From CAWCTB01 sp963798275 (GTDB lineage Bacteria; Acidobacteriota; Terriglobia; Terriglobales; Acidobacteriaceae): DNA of 64,000 nt. Position numbers and translations under genes: made by a program. The notes under the pieces were generated by a model, which did not search any database, was not told the DNA's origin, and was given only the letters and a program-made list of their open reading frames with translations. The stretch covers positions 124,001 through 188,000 of the forward strand of contig CAWCTB010000039.1 in assembly GCA_963798275.1 (NCBI GenBank), written 5' to 3'. Of this stretch, positions 26,859 to 36,088 are shown piece after piece; position 1 is the stretch's first letter; every line of letters begins with the position of its first letter.

Positions 26859-27706
26859 CTACCAGCTACCGCCAGCACCACCGCCACCGCTCATTCCGCC
26901 GCCGAAACCACCAAAGCCGCCAAAGCCTCCGCCACCGCCGCCAAATCCACCAAAGCCTCCGGAGCTGCCGCCGAAACCGCCGCCCCAGCCGCGTCCGCCC
27001 ATCGGAGGCATGAAGATCACCGGCGGCACACCAAAGCCCCGTGCGGCGTATACCTGAGCCCGGTCCGCCTCCGCCACCACGCCTGACCAATGCGCGAATG
27101 ATCCAGAAAATAAGGTAGATGCCGAGCAGCACCGCCCACCAGGGCACTTTCGGTCTTGCTGGCGCAGGCGACCCGGTTCGGGATGCCGTTCAATTGCACG
27201 CCCTTGCTGGCGGCGATCATTTGTGCCAGCTGGGTTGATGCGGTCAGAATGGCGCCGCTGTAATCTCCGGCGCGGAGCTCGGGCACCATAGAGCGTCCCA
27301 CATCGCCGGCGCGCGCGTCGTTGATTACCGGCTCCAGCCCATATCCAACCTCAATCTTGTACTGCCGCTCCTTGGGAGCGACCAGCAGCAACACGCCCTC
27401 GTCGTTTTTCTTGGACCCAACGCCAAGGTGTTTGTACAGATCGACTGCATAGTCGTCCCTGGTCTGACCCTCCAGCGAGTTCACCGTGACCACCGCGATC
27501 TGCGCTCCGGTTTTCTGTTGCACCTCGGCGCACAGCGTCTCGATTTTTTCCTTCGTTTCGGGCTGAATAGCGCCAGCCAGATCGGTAACGTAGCCTTCCG
27601 GGTGGATGTCGGCGATCTTCTCCGCCAGAAGCAATGACGATAGCGCCAGCCAGAGGACAGACAGGCAGGCGATCTTGCCGCGGAGGTGGACGTTCAAGCG
27701 AAGCAA
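26859..27706 (-). CDS. TPM-domain membrane protein, YgcG-like (two frame breaks)
   Basis: A signal peptide (CLSVLWLALSSLLLA) precedes a TPM phosphatase-like domain (VTDLAGAIQPETKEKIETLC...QIAVVTVNSLEG...DEGVLLLVAPKERQYKIEVGYGLE). Near 27160 the frame breaks and the other frame supplies the transmembrane helix WWAVLLGIYLIFWIIRALVRR. It breaks again near 27070 into a Gly-rich tail (FGGFGGGGGGFGGFGG...GGSW). This domain order is exactly that of YgcG/TPM proteins, so all three pieces are one gene. It probably works with LemA in the envelope. Confidence 0.82.
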
Positions 27707-27798
27707 CGAGGGTTCCAGGTTAAGACCTTCTACCGAGTACCGTAGAGAAGCCGGGCAGGTGTGTCAAGGAAGGGAATACCCGGACTCGCGGAGCCTGT

Positions 27799-28518
27799 TC
27801 ACGGCATCTGGAAGGAGCCGCTGCCAAGCATCTTCGCAACCCAGTCGGCGTGGGGTAGACCGCAGCTGGAGAGAAGGCTAATCTCCCGGTCGAGGTCATA
27901 CTCCACACGCTGGATTGCCGGGCGAGACTCGTCCAGCAGGAGGTAGGCGGCGCGGCGGTCGCCGTCGTAAGAAAGACTGACGCTCCCCGCGTTGGCAACC
28001 GTCATTGCTGCGACGCTCCGAATGTACGGGCGGTGGATGTGACCGTAGACGGCAACCGGCTGCCCAAGCGGCCCGTAGGCTGACTGCAACTCGGCGTCGG
28101 TCGCTTCCGGCGCGGGTGCGTGCCAGGCAGTCTCGGGACTGGCATGCACAAGCGCCATCGGAGCATGAATCTGTAGGCGGGGGAGGCCGCGCAGCCAAGC
28201 CAGCCTGTCGTCTCCCAGGGCTGCACGGGTGTGCGCCGCCATCTCCTCGATTACGGCAAAAAGCGGTTGCAGCCGGGGCGACCGCTTCGCGAAGTCCTGC
28301 AGCGACTCGGGGTTGGTAAGCATTTCATCGGTATTGCCCGCTACTCCTTGCCAGCCGAGGTCGCGAACGCGATCGACAATTTCCACCGGACTCGATCCGG
28401 CGTCAGCCAGGTCGCCGCCATGGAAGATCAGGTCGGGAGAAGTTTGCTTCAGATCCGCGAGGACTGCCTCAAACGCGGTTCGGTTGCCGTGGATGTCGGA
28501 GACGATCGCGATGCGCAT
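27799..28518 (-). CDS. Calcineurin-like metallophosphoesterase, YfcE type
   Basis: 239 residues with all metal-binding blocks: SDIHGN (9-14), HGGDLAD, AGNTDEM and GHIHRPY. It is a short single-domain phosphodiesterase of the YfcE/MJ0936 kind. ATG 28518 is used; a GTG lies directly before it. It lies 16 bases beyond hypB on the same strand and may be read from the hypAB transcript. The substrate is unknown. Confidence 0.88.
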   Translation of the reverse strand: MRIAIVSDIHGNRTAFEAVLADLKQTSPDLIFHGGDLADAGSSPVEIVDRVRDLGWQGVAGNTDEMLTNPESLQDFAKRSPRLQPLFAVIEEMAAHTRAALGDDRLAWLRGLPRLQIHAPMALVHASPETAWHAPAPEATDAELQSAYGPLGQPVAVYGHIHRPYIRSVAAMTVANAGSVSLSYDGDRRAAYLLLDESRPAIQRVEYDLDREISLLSSCGLPHADWVAKMLGSGSFQMP

Positions 28519-28534
28519 CACCGTTAACCGTGCA

Positions 28535-29218
28535 TCACGCCTCCGACCTGGCCAGCACCCTCTCTGCCTTCTGCTGCTGCCGCTTGCGCAGCCATTCCAT
28601 CCAGCGGTCGAGGCCTTCGCCGGTCGTGCTCGACAGGTCGATGATTTCCATCTGAGGATGTACGCGGCGCGCGTTTTCCTTCGCCAGGTCGGCGCTGAAG
28701 GGCACGTAGGGCAGCAGGTCGATCTTGGTCAGCAGCATCAGCTCGGACTTGAAGAAGATCGAGGGATACTTCAGCGGCTTGTCCTCGCCTTCGGTGGTGC
28801 TCAGCAGCACGATCTTCGCATCTTCGCCCAGGTCGTAGCTCGAGGGGCACACCAGGTTGCCGACGTTCTCCACGATAAGCAAGTCGAGCTGCTCGAGATT
28901 CCAGTCGGCCAGGTGATTTCCGATCATCTTCGAGTCCAGGTGGCAGGTCCCGCCGGTCACGATCTGCTTCACCGGAAATCCAAAGCGCTCCAGCCGCTTG
29001 GCGTCGTTCTCGGTCTGCAGGTCGCCGGTGAGCACCGCGACTCGCGTCTTCTTGTCGAGGCGTTCCAGCGTGCGCTCCAGCAGCAGCGTCTTGCCCGAGC
29101 CGGGCGCGCTGATAAGGTTGAGACAGCAAACGCCGTGCTGGCGATAGCGCTCGCGCAGCTGCTCGGCCAGGATCTGGTTTTCGTTAAGGACTTTCTTTTC
29201 CACTTCGACGCGGTTCAT
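28535..29218 (-). CDS. hypB: Hydrogenase nickel-incorporation GTPase HypB
   Basis: 227 residues. A SIMIBI GTPase that delivers nickel to [NiFe]-hydrogenase (and can serve urease). The P-loop is SAPGSGKT (38-45), metal-site residues are in GGTCHLDSK and NVGNLVCPSSYDLGE, and the base-recognition motif is LTKIDLLPY. It lacks the His-rich N-terminal stretch of nickel-storing HypBs. ATG 29218 overlaps the hypA stop as ATGA, so translation is coupled. No hydrogenase structural gene is in the window. Confidence 0.94.
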   Translation of the reverse strand: MNRVEVEKKVLNENQILAEQLRERYRQHGVCCLNLISAPGSGKTLLLERTLERLDKKTRVAVLTGDLQTENDAKRLERFGFPVKQIVTGGTCHLDSKMIGNHLADWNLEQLDLLIVENVGNLVCPSSYDLGEDAKIVLLSTTEGEDKPLKYPSIFFKSELMLLTKIDLLPYVPFSADLAKENARRVHPQMEIIDLSSTTGEGLDRWMEWLRKRQQQKAERVLARSEA

Positions 29219-29559
29219 TCGTCCACTTCCATGTAAGCAATATCCAGTTGTTCGCCGCTGATGCACTCGGTCATGAACTCGCCGCACCGCGGGCACTGCG
29301 GATCGTAATCGGTCATGCGGAACTCATTCTGACACTTCGGGCAGCGCTGCACCCGCGGGATCGACTCGATGTCGAGAACTAGCGACTCCCATTCCGTGTC
29401 CTTGGTCAGGGCCTCGAAGCCGAACTGCAGCGCGTCCACGTCCACCGCCGACAGTTCACCCACCCGAATGCCGACTTTCGTAATCCGCGAGTCCGGATGC
29501 TTCTTCGCTTCCGCCTGCACGCAATCGAGTATCGACGCCGCTATCCCCAGTTCATGCAT
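29215..29559 (-). CDS. hypA: Hydrogenase nickel-insertion metallochaperone HypA
   Basis: 114 residues of standard size. The N-terminal MHELG supplies the nickel ligand His2, and two CXXC pairs (CPKC and CPRC, about 72-92) form the structural zinc site. The frame is open upstream to 29643, but the conserved start is ATG 29559. It is first of the hypA-hypB pair with a four-base stop/start overlap. Confidence 0.94.
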   Translation of the reverse strand: MHELGIAASILDCVQAEAKKHPDSRITKVGIRVGELSAVDVDALQFGFEALTKDTEWESLVLDIESIPRVQRCPKCQNEFRMTDYDPQCPRCGEFMTECISGEQLDIAYMEVDE

Positions 29560-29707
29560 CGGAAACTCACAACCGTTCGGATGATAAACCTCCGGCGGAT
29601 GGGTGGTTGCGACGCTTCCAGCCGTGCGACGGTCGTCACTCACGCTACAGGCTTTGGGCGGCGTGAGAACATCCGTCGTCCCGGTTGAAATAGGTGCTCC
29701 CGGGACC

Positions 29708-32343
29708 TTACCGGCTCGCTACGGCTTCCGGCTCGGCCGCTCGCGCCGCTACCTTGAACGTCAGCTTGTGCTCTTTCTTGTCAGCATCCACCGCCACGCG
29801 GTCGCCGTGAAGCACGTCGCCGTCGAGGATCTTCAGCGCCAGCGGGTCCTGCACCAGCCGTTGGATGGCCCGCTTCAGCGGACGCGCGCCGTACGCCGGA
29901 TCGTACCCTTCGGTGAAGATCAGCTCCTTCGCCGCCGGCGTCAGCTCCAGCGTGATCTTGCGATCCGCCAGCAGCTTGCGCAGGTCCGTCAGCCGCAGGT
30001 CCACGATCTTCGTCAACTGCTCCTTGCCCAGCGGATTGAAGAAGATGATGTCATCCACGCGGTTCAGGAACTCGGGCTTGAAGTTCGCCTGCAGCGCCTC
30101 CATCACGCGCTGGTGCGCCTCTTCCTGCCGCTCCGGATTACCACCTGCGGCCTGCAGGTACGTCGATCCGATGTTCGACGTCATGATGATGATGGTGTTC
30201 TTGAAGTCGACGTTGCGGCCCTTGCCGTCGGTCAACCGCCCATCGTCCATGATCTGCAGGAAGATGTTGAACACGTCGGGATGCGCCTTCTCGATCTCGT
30301 CGAACAGCACCACTGCATACGGGCGCCGCCGCACCGCCTCGGTCAACTGACCGCCTTCGTCGTACCCCACGTATCCCGGGGGTGCGCCGATGAGCCGCGA
30401 CACCGAATGTTTCTCCATGTACTCCGACATGTCGATGCGGATCATAGCGTGCTCGTCGTCGAAGAGAAATTCGGCGAGAGCGCGCGCCAGCTCGGTCTTT
30501 CCCACGCCTGTCGGGCCCAGGAAAATGAACGACCCGATGGGCCGCCGCGGATCGCTCAGCCCGGCGCGCGAGCGCCGGATGGCGTTGGCCACGCGCGACA
30601 AAGCTTCGTCCTGCCCGATCACGCGCTGCCGCAAACGGTCTTCCATGGTGACCAGCTTGTGCACTTCGCCCTCGAGCATCTTCGATACCGGAATGCCCGT
30701 CCACCGGCTGACGATCCGGGCGACGTCTTCCTCGTCCACCTCTTCTTTCAGCATGCGCGACTGCTTGCCGTCCATCTGCGCGCTGAGTTTCTTCATTTCC
30801 GCTTCGATCTGGGGCAGCTCGCCGTACTTGATCTGCGCGGCACGGTTGTAGTCGCCCTTGCGGGTGGCGTCCTGCTCCTGCATCTTGAGCTGCTCGATGC
30901 GCTCTTTCAGCTCGCGCACCTTGGCGATGCTTTCTTTTTCCTGCTTCCAGCGCGCCTTCAGCGCGTTCGACTGCTCCTTGATCTGCGCCAGCTCTTTTTC
31001 AACCGCCGCCAGCCGCTCGCGCGAGTTCGGATCGTCTTCGCGCTTCAGCGCCTGGCGCTCGATTTCGAGCTGCGTCGCGCGCCGCTCCAGTTGGTCGATC
31101 TCGGTTGGCATGGAGTCGATCTGGATGCGCAGCGAAGCCGCGGCTTCATCGATCAGGTCGATCGCCTTGTCCGGCAGGAAGCGGTCGGTAATGTAGCGAT
31201 GCGACAAAGTCGCTGCCGCCACAATGGCCGAGTCCTTGATGCGGACGCCGTGATGGACTTCGTACTTCTCGCGCAGCCCGCGCAGGATAGCGATGGTATC
31301 TTCCACCGTCGGCTCGCCCACCAATACCGGCTGGAAGCGCCGCTCCAGAGCTGCATCTTTCTCGATGTACTTGCGGTATTCGTTCAGGGTGGTTGCGCCA
31401 ATAGCGCGCAGTTCGCCGCGCGCCAGCGCCGGCTTCAACATGTTGGAAGCGTCGATCGCACCTTCGGCGGCGCCGGCTCCCACCAGGGTGTGCAGTTCGT
31501 CGATGAACAGGATGATCTTTCCGTCCGACTCCTCGATCTCCTTCAGTACGGCTTTCAGGCGATCTTCGAACTCGCCGCGATACTTCGCGCCCGCCAGCAT
31601 CGAGGCCAGGTCGAGCGAGACGACCCGCTTGTTCTTGAGCTGCTCGGTCACGTCACCGGAAATGATGCGTTGCGCGAGGCCTTCGACGATGGCGGTCTTG
31701 CCGACGCCCGGCTCGCCGATGAGCACCGGATTGTTCTTGGTACGGCGCGACAGCACCTGCACCACGCGACGCACTTCCTCGTCGCGGCCAATCACGGGAT
31801 CGAGCTTGCCGCGCCGCGCCAGTTCGGTCAGGTCGCGAGCGTAACGCTCCAGCGCCTGGTACTTCGCCTCCGGATTCTGGTCGGTGACTTTCTGATTGCC
31901 GCGCACGGCGGTGAGGGCACGCAGAATGTTGTCGTAGGTCGCGCCTCCGCGCTTGAGGATCTCCTGCGCCGGGTCGCGCTTCATCCTGGTGATCGCCAGC
32001 AGCAGGTGCTCGGTCGAAACGAATTCGTCCTTGAAATTCGAGGCCTCTTTGAAGGCATCCTCGAGCATGCGCGAGGCGGCGTCGGAAAGATGCGCCTGGG
32101 CAGCGCCGCGCCTGAAACCTTGGGCAGGCGATTGATTTCGCCTTGCAGCTCGGTTTCTACTGCAGGCACATGAAGCCCCACGCGCTCCAGCAGCGGAGCA
32201 ACTATGCCTTCGCGGTCTTCGACCAGCGCCGCCAGAATGTGCACGGGCTGCAGTTCAGGATTGCCATGCTCGCTGGCGATATCGTTCGCGCGCTGCATCG
32301 CCTCCTGCGCCTTCACCGTTAACTTGTCCCATCGAATTGCCAT
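29708..32343 (-). CDS. clpB: ATP-dependent disaggregase ClpB (frame break near 32100)
   Basis: An AAA+ hexamer that rescues aggregated proteins with DnaK. ATG 32343 begins MAIRWDKLTVKAQEAM, the Clp N-domain. One base is off at about 32100 (INRLPKVSGAA then HLSDAASRMLEDAF). Then follow Walker A GEPGVGKTAIVEG, the long middle coiled coil (ERRATQLEIERQALKRE...), the second Walker A GPTGVGKTELARAL and MDDGRLTDGKGR. Total about 878 residues, as in other ClpBs. It is downstream of hsp20 on the same strand but separated by a terminator, so it probably has its own promoter. Confidence 0.95.
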
Positions 32344-32508
32344 GTTCAAACCTCAAATCATTCAGTCATCAGCGGTCAATTCACCGTCGTGCCCGGCCTG
32401 GAGCAAAGGGACCTCACAGCTCTCACAGCCAAGAGTATGACTCTTTGTGGCCCAGTCGTCATCCGCCCAATTCAAGCAAAAACTCACGTCGCTGGGCGAC
32501 CGTCGAAG

Positions 32509-32540
32509 AAAAAGGGAGGCATAAGAAATATGCGCCTCCC
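32509..32540 (-). terminator. Rho-independent terminator after hsp20
   Basis: Minus-strand stem GGGAGGCGCATA...TATGCCTCCC (32514-32540), followed by TTTTTC. It separates hsp20 from clpB. Confidence 0.78.
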
Positions 32541-32598
32541 CTCTCCAACTACTCAGTATGTCTCCTTCGGGAATCTCGCCCCGAAGAACGAAGCCCGA

Positions 32599-33108
32599 TC
32601 AGGCTGCCTTGTCGGGGGACTTTCCGGTGCTCACCGCACCCTGCTTGCCCTCGATTGCTTTCTGGCCGATGTCCACCTTGATCTGCTTGGGCTTGGCTTC
32701 CGCCCGCTTCGCCAGATGAACACTCAGAACACCATTGCCATAGTCAGCGGTGATCTTGTCGGTGTCCACGGTGTTGGGCAGCGTGAACGACCGGGTGAAG
32801 CTGCCATAGCGCCGCTCGATGCGGTGGAAGTTCTCTTCCTTCTGTTCCTTCTCGAACTTGCGCTCGCCGGTCACGGTGAGCACGTTGTTCTCGACCTTGA
32901 TGTCGAGGTCCTTCTCTTCGATGCCGGGAACTTCCAGCTTTAACTGGATGCCGTGCTCGTCCTCGTAGATATCGACCGGCGGCACGAAAGCACCTGCGGT
33001 CAGCGACTCTTCCCGGCCACCGCCGTACTGCTCTTCAAACAGGCGATTCATGCGGTTCTGCAGAGCATTCAATTCACGAAAGGGATCCCAACGAGTCAAA
33101 ACAGTCAT
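32599..33108 (-). CDS. Hsp20/alpha-crystallin small heat-shock protein
   Basis: 169 residues. An N-terminal arm (TRWDPFRELNALQNRMNRLFEE) precedes the alpha-crystallin domain at about 40-145 (PPVDIYEDEHGIQLKLEVPGIEEKDLDIKVENN, then NGVLSVHLAKR, the family's GVLxV-like motif). An ATP-independent holdase. GGAGGT lies eight bases before the ATG. Its promoter and dyad are annotated separately; the neighbour clpB is its functional partner. Confidence 0.94.
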   Translation of the reverse strand: MTVLTRWDPFRELNALQNRMNRLFEEQYGGGREESLTAGAFVPPVDIYEDEHGIQLKLEVPGIEEKDLDIKVENNVLTVTGERKFEKEQKEENFHRIERRYGSFTRSFTLPNTVDTDKITADYGNGVLSVHLAKRAEAKPKQIKVDIGQKAIEGKQGAVSTGKSPDKAA

Positions 33109-33150
33109 GGTTCCGTACCTCCAAAATGTCTTAGGTCCGATAAAGACCCT

Positions 33151-33212
33151 CGCTAACTTGGATGCTTAAGTTAGCGTAAAGGAAGCATAAAATATTAGTG
33201 TGTTATTGTCAA
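33151..33212 (-). promoter_or_regulatory. hsp20 promoter with perfect inverted repeat at the start site
   Basis: Read leftward: TTGACA (33207-33212), a 17-bp spacer, TATGCT (33184-33189). Just downstream, CGCTAACTT-N8-AAGTTAGCG (33151-33159 and 33168-33176) is a perfect 9-bp inverted repeat covering the expected start of transcription. It does not match CIRCE (TTAGCACTC) or HAIR (CTTGAGT), so the regulator is unknown. It could also fold as a 5'-UTR hairpin. Confidence 0.7.
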
Positions 33213-33333
33213 GTATTGGAATCGAGAATACTGCTGTCGTAGCCCAAGTTATTGAATATATTGCGACATACGTGTTCCATTCTAATCCATCGTAGATCCG
33301 ACTTTTTCGGCGGCCTGCGACGTCAGCTCCCCT

Positions 33334-34545
33334 TCAACTCCACGGTTGGACCTGGCACAGGATGCACTTGAGATAGGCCGTCTCTGGCACGTTCGCCAGC
33401 GCGGGATGATCCAGGGATGCGCCGCGCTTCTCCAGCAGCCGTAAGCGGCGGCCCGTGTCGCTGGCGGCCGAACCCAGCATGTCGAGGAACTCCTGCTCGC
33501 TGACGTGGAAGGAGCAGGAGCACGTCACCAACACCCCACCCGGCCGCAGCATCTTCAGGGCTCGCAGGTTAAGCTCCTTGTAGCCCTTGAGGGCGGTGGG
33601 GACGGCGCGCCTGGTCTTGGCGAAGGCGGGCGGATCGAGAACGATGGTGTCGTACTGGCGGCCAGCGGTGGCGTAGTCCTTGAGCACGTCGAAGGCGTTG
33701 GCCTCGATCCATTCGATCTCGCCACTGTGGTGCTGGTCACGGTTCAGTGCCTCGTTCTGTTCGGCCACTTCCAGGGCCGGGCGTGAGCTGTCGACGGCGG
33801 TGACGCTCTGGCAAACTCGGACCAGATGGAGGGCGAAGCCGCCCTGGTAGGTGAAGCAGTCAAGGGCGTCGCCGTGGGCCCAGCGCGCGGCGGCGGCGTA
33901 GTTCTCGCGCTGGTCGAGGAAGGCCCCAGTCTTCTGCCCGGCGAGCCCATCGAAGTGAAAGCGCACGCCGTTCAGGGTGAAGATTGTTTTCGAGCGGTCG
34001 CCGCGCAGCAGTTGCGTCTCGCGCGGAGATAGCTGCTCCAACTCGCGGATGCGCGGGTCGACCCGCTCCAGCAAACTCGCATCGGGAAAGTGCTGGGCCA
34101 GAGATTCGATGACCGTCTGGCGGAGGTCTTCCCGATCGAAGGCCTGCGTCAACACCTGCATGCACAGGATGTCGTTGTACTTGTCGACGATGAGCCCGGG
34201 CAGCAGGTCGGCTTCGCTGAAGACAACGCGATAGGAATCGGTGTCGTGAGCGGCTTTGCGGCGGAAGTCGACCGCCGTGGCGATTCTGTCCACGACCAGG
34301 CCTGGCAGTTCCGCCTCGCTGACTGTTTCCGACGAAAGCAGCCGAATCGCGATCTGCGACGCGCTGCTGTACAACGCCGAGCCTAGACGACGTCCGCGCT
34401 CGTCGCGCACCTGAACCAGTGAGCCAGGCGGAGCGTCAGAATCCTTCACCAGGTCGGAGCGATAGACCCAGAGATGCCCGGCTTTGAGCCTGGCGGCTCC
34501 GCGCGAGGTGACGGCGATCACGGGGATGAAATCGGCAGCGGCCAT
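33334..34545 (-). CDS. Class I rRNA methyltransferase, RlmI/RlmK-like
   Basis: 403 residues. An N-terminal PUA-like domain (KAGHLWVYRSDL...) and an EEHEE-type middle precede a Rossmann methyltransferase at about 210-390: DCFTYQGGFALHLVR (SAM loop), DSSRPALEVAEQN and the catalytic LDPPAFAKTR. It is a homologue of 23S rRNA m5C1962 methyltransferase RlmI, where the SCS motif near the end (VTCSCSFHVS) is also conserved. The exact target base is inferred, not shown. The gene is intact. Confidence 0.88.
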   Translation of the reverse strand: MAAADFIPVIAVTSRGAARLKAGHLWVYRSDLVKDSDAPPGSLVQVRDERGRRLGSALYSSASQIAIRLLSSETVSEAELPGLVVDRIATAVDFRRKAAHDTDSYRVVFSEADLLPGLIVDKYNDILCMQVLTQAFDREDLRQTVIESLAQHFPDASLLERVDPRIRELEQLSPRETQLLRGDRSKTIFTLNGVRFHFDGLAGQKTGAFLDQRENYAAAARWAHGDALDCFTYQGGFALHLVRVCQSVTAVDSSRPALEVAEQNEALNRDQHHSGEIEWIEANAFDVLKDYATAGRQYDTIVLDPPAFAKTRRAVPTALKGYKELNLRALKMLRPGGVLVTCSCSFHVSEQEFLDMLGSAASDTGRRLRLLEKRGASLDHPALANVPETAYLKCILCQVQPWS

Positions 34546-34565
34546 GGAAGGGTAGACCGCCTATC

Positions 34566-35412
34566 TTAAATGCTGGAGATCAATGAGGTCGTTATTGCGC
34601 GGCGGTTTCGCCGGGTGGGTCGGCTGGCTCTGCTGGGGTTTCCGTGTCCGGCGCATGGGAAGTCTTGAGCCGGCTGAGCGTCCTGGTTCTCTTCCGGCTT
34701 GGGCGGCGGCGGGACAAAGTACAAGATGCGATTACAGGAATCGCAGGTAATGAACTGCTCGTTGGTCAGCACTTCCTGAAAAACCTGGGGACGCAGCATG
34801 ACGCGGCAGACCGAGCACAACTGGTCATCGTGCACCGCAGCGAGCGCGGAGCCGCGCAGCTTCAGCACCCGGTCGTAGTGACGCAGCACGTCGTCGCTGA
34901 CGCCGGCCCGCAACTGTCTTCCGCTGCTCGGTGAGCTCCGCCAGTTGCTTCTCATCTTCCGCGGTTCGCAGCCGGGCAGCCTCTTTTTCCTGCTCGTTCT
35001 CGGCGGCGTCGGCCTTGAGGGCGGCTTCGGCTTCCTTCAGCGAGGCCTTGCGCACGTCGGTCGCGACCATGATTTCGAGGATCTTGTCTTCGGAGGCGGC
35101 GATCTTGTCCTCGGCGAACTTGATCTCTTCCATCAGCGCCTTGTACTCCTGGTTGGTCTTGACGTTCAGCGACTGGTCGCGGTACTTGCTGATTTTCTGC
35201 TGCTGGTCCTGGATATCGGACTCGTGCTTGCGACGGGTGGTCTCGTCGGCCTTCATGGCGGCCTGCGCCGTTTCGACCCTGGTCCTGGAGCCGGCCAGCT
35301 TGGCTTCGATCTGCTGCACATGCCTGGGAAGCGCAGCGATTTCGGCCTTTAAAGCCGCGATTTGCGCGTCGACCTGTTGCAGGGCGATCAGATTTTGCAG
35401 ATTGGAATTCAT
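34566..35412 (-). CDS. Coiled-coil zinc-ribbon protein (frame break near 34915)
   Basis: ATG 35412 (MNSNLQNLIALQQVDAQIAAL) starts a coiled coil of about 170 residues. After the break the other frame gives a C4 zinc ribbon: CSVC and CDSC around 20 residues apart with LRPQVFQEVLTNEQF between. This is the CT398/FlgM-helper-like 'zinc ribbon' family common to diderms. The last 35 codons are out of character and may also be out of frame. The function is unsettled. Confidence 0.78.
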
Positions 35413-35616
35413 CGGAACGCGAGGCGGAACCTGATGGGATTCTAGCACGCAGCAAAGAGGCCGGCCGTTCGTCGCGTCCCAACCTTACGTTGTAGTTCTA
35501 TGGCGGCTACGCGCGGCAATCCAAGCCTGGTTCTCACACTACTCGTCATACCTTTCCGTCGCCCGGTCCGGCACTCCCAAGTAGAATAAACAAACTCCAT
35601 TCGCCGAGGTGCCGTC

Positions 35617-36027
35617 ATGCGCGCAGTTCCGCTTGCCATCAGCATGGTCCTGCTCAGTTCGCCGTTGTGGGGGCAAACCTACAGCGCTGACTACACGAAG
35701 TGTGCCGGCGCCGCCAATACACAGATGGAAATAAACCAGTGCGCCGGCGACGAGTTCAAACGGGCTGATGGGGAGCTGAACCGCGTCTACCAGGCGCTGT
35801 TGCAGGCGCGTAAGAACGATCCCAGCGCGACCAGCAAGACCAGAGCGGCGCAGCGGGCTTGGATCGCGTTCCGCGATGCGCACATGCAGGAAGCCTTTCC
35901 CGCGGCCAATAAGCAGGCCTACGGCAGCATGTATCCGACAGAATTTGCGCTGGAAGAGGCCTGGGTAACGAGCCAACGGGTAGCCCTGCTGCAAAACCTG
36001 CTGAACCCGAAAGACAACCCGCATTGA
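35617..36027 (+). CDS. LprI-family (DUF1311) exported protein
   Basis: 136 residues with a signal peptide (AVPLAISMVLLSSPLWG). The DUF1311/LprI pattern follows: Cys in YTKCAGAAN, MEINQCAGDEFKRADGELNRVYQ and RAAQRAWIAFRDA. The two conserved cysteines probably form a disulfide. In Mycobacterium, LprI inhibits lysozyme; here only a periplasmic location can be inferred. Confidence 0.88.
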   Translation: MRAVPLAISMVLLSSPLWGQTYSADYTKCAGAANTQMEINQCAGDEFKRADGELNRVYQALLQARKNDPSATSKTRAAQRAWIAFRDAHMQEAFPAANKQAYGSMYPTEFALEEAWVTSQRVALLQNLLNPKDNPH

Positions 36028-36088
36028 GCCAGACCCAAGCTCCTGTTATAAACTCGACAATTTCACAATTCTTTTCCCGGGAGCAACT

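Noticed and set aside
29603..32173. 856-codon open frame antisense to clpB
   Set aside because: It mirrors the codon structure of clpB, has a His/Arg/Leu-rich composition without any domain, and no ribosome site.
33151..33176. CIRCE element for HrcA
   Set aside because: CIRCE is TTAGCACTC-N9-GAGTGCTAA; arms here are CGCTAACTT with an 8-base spacer.
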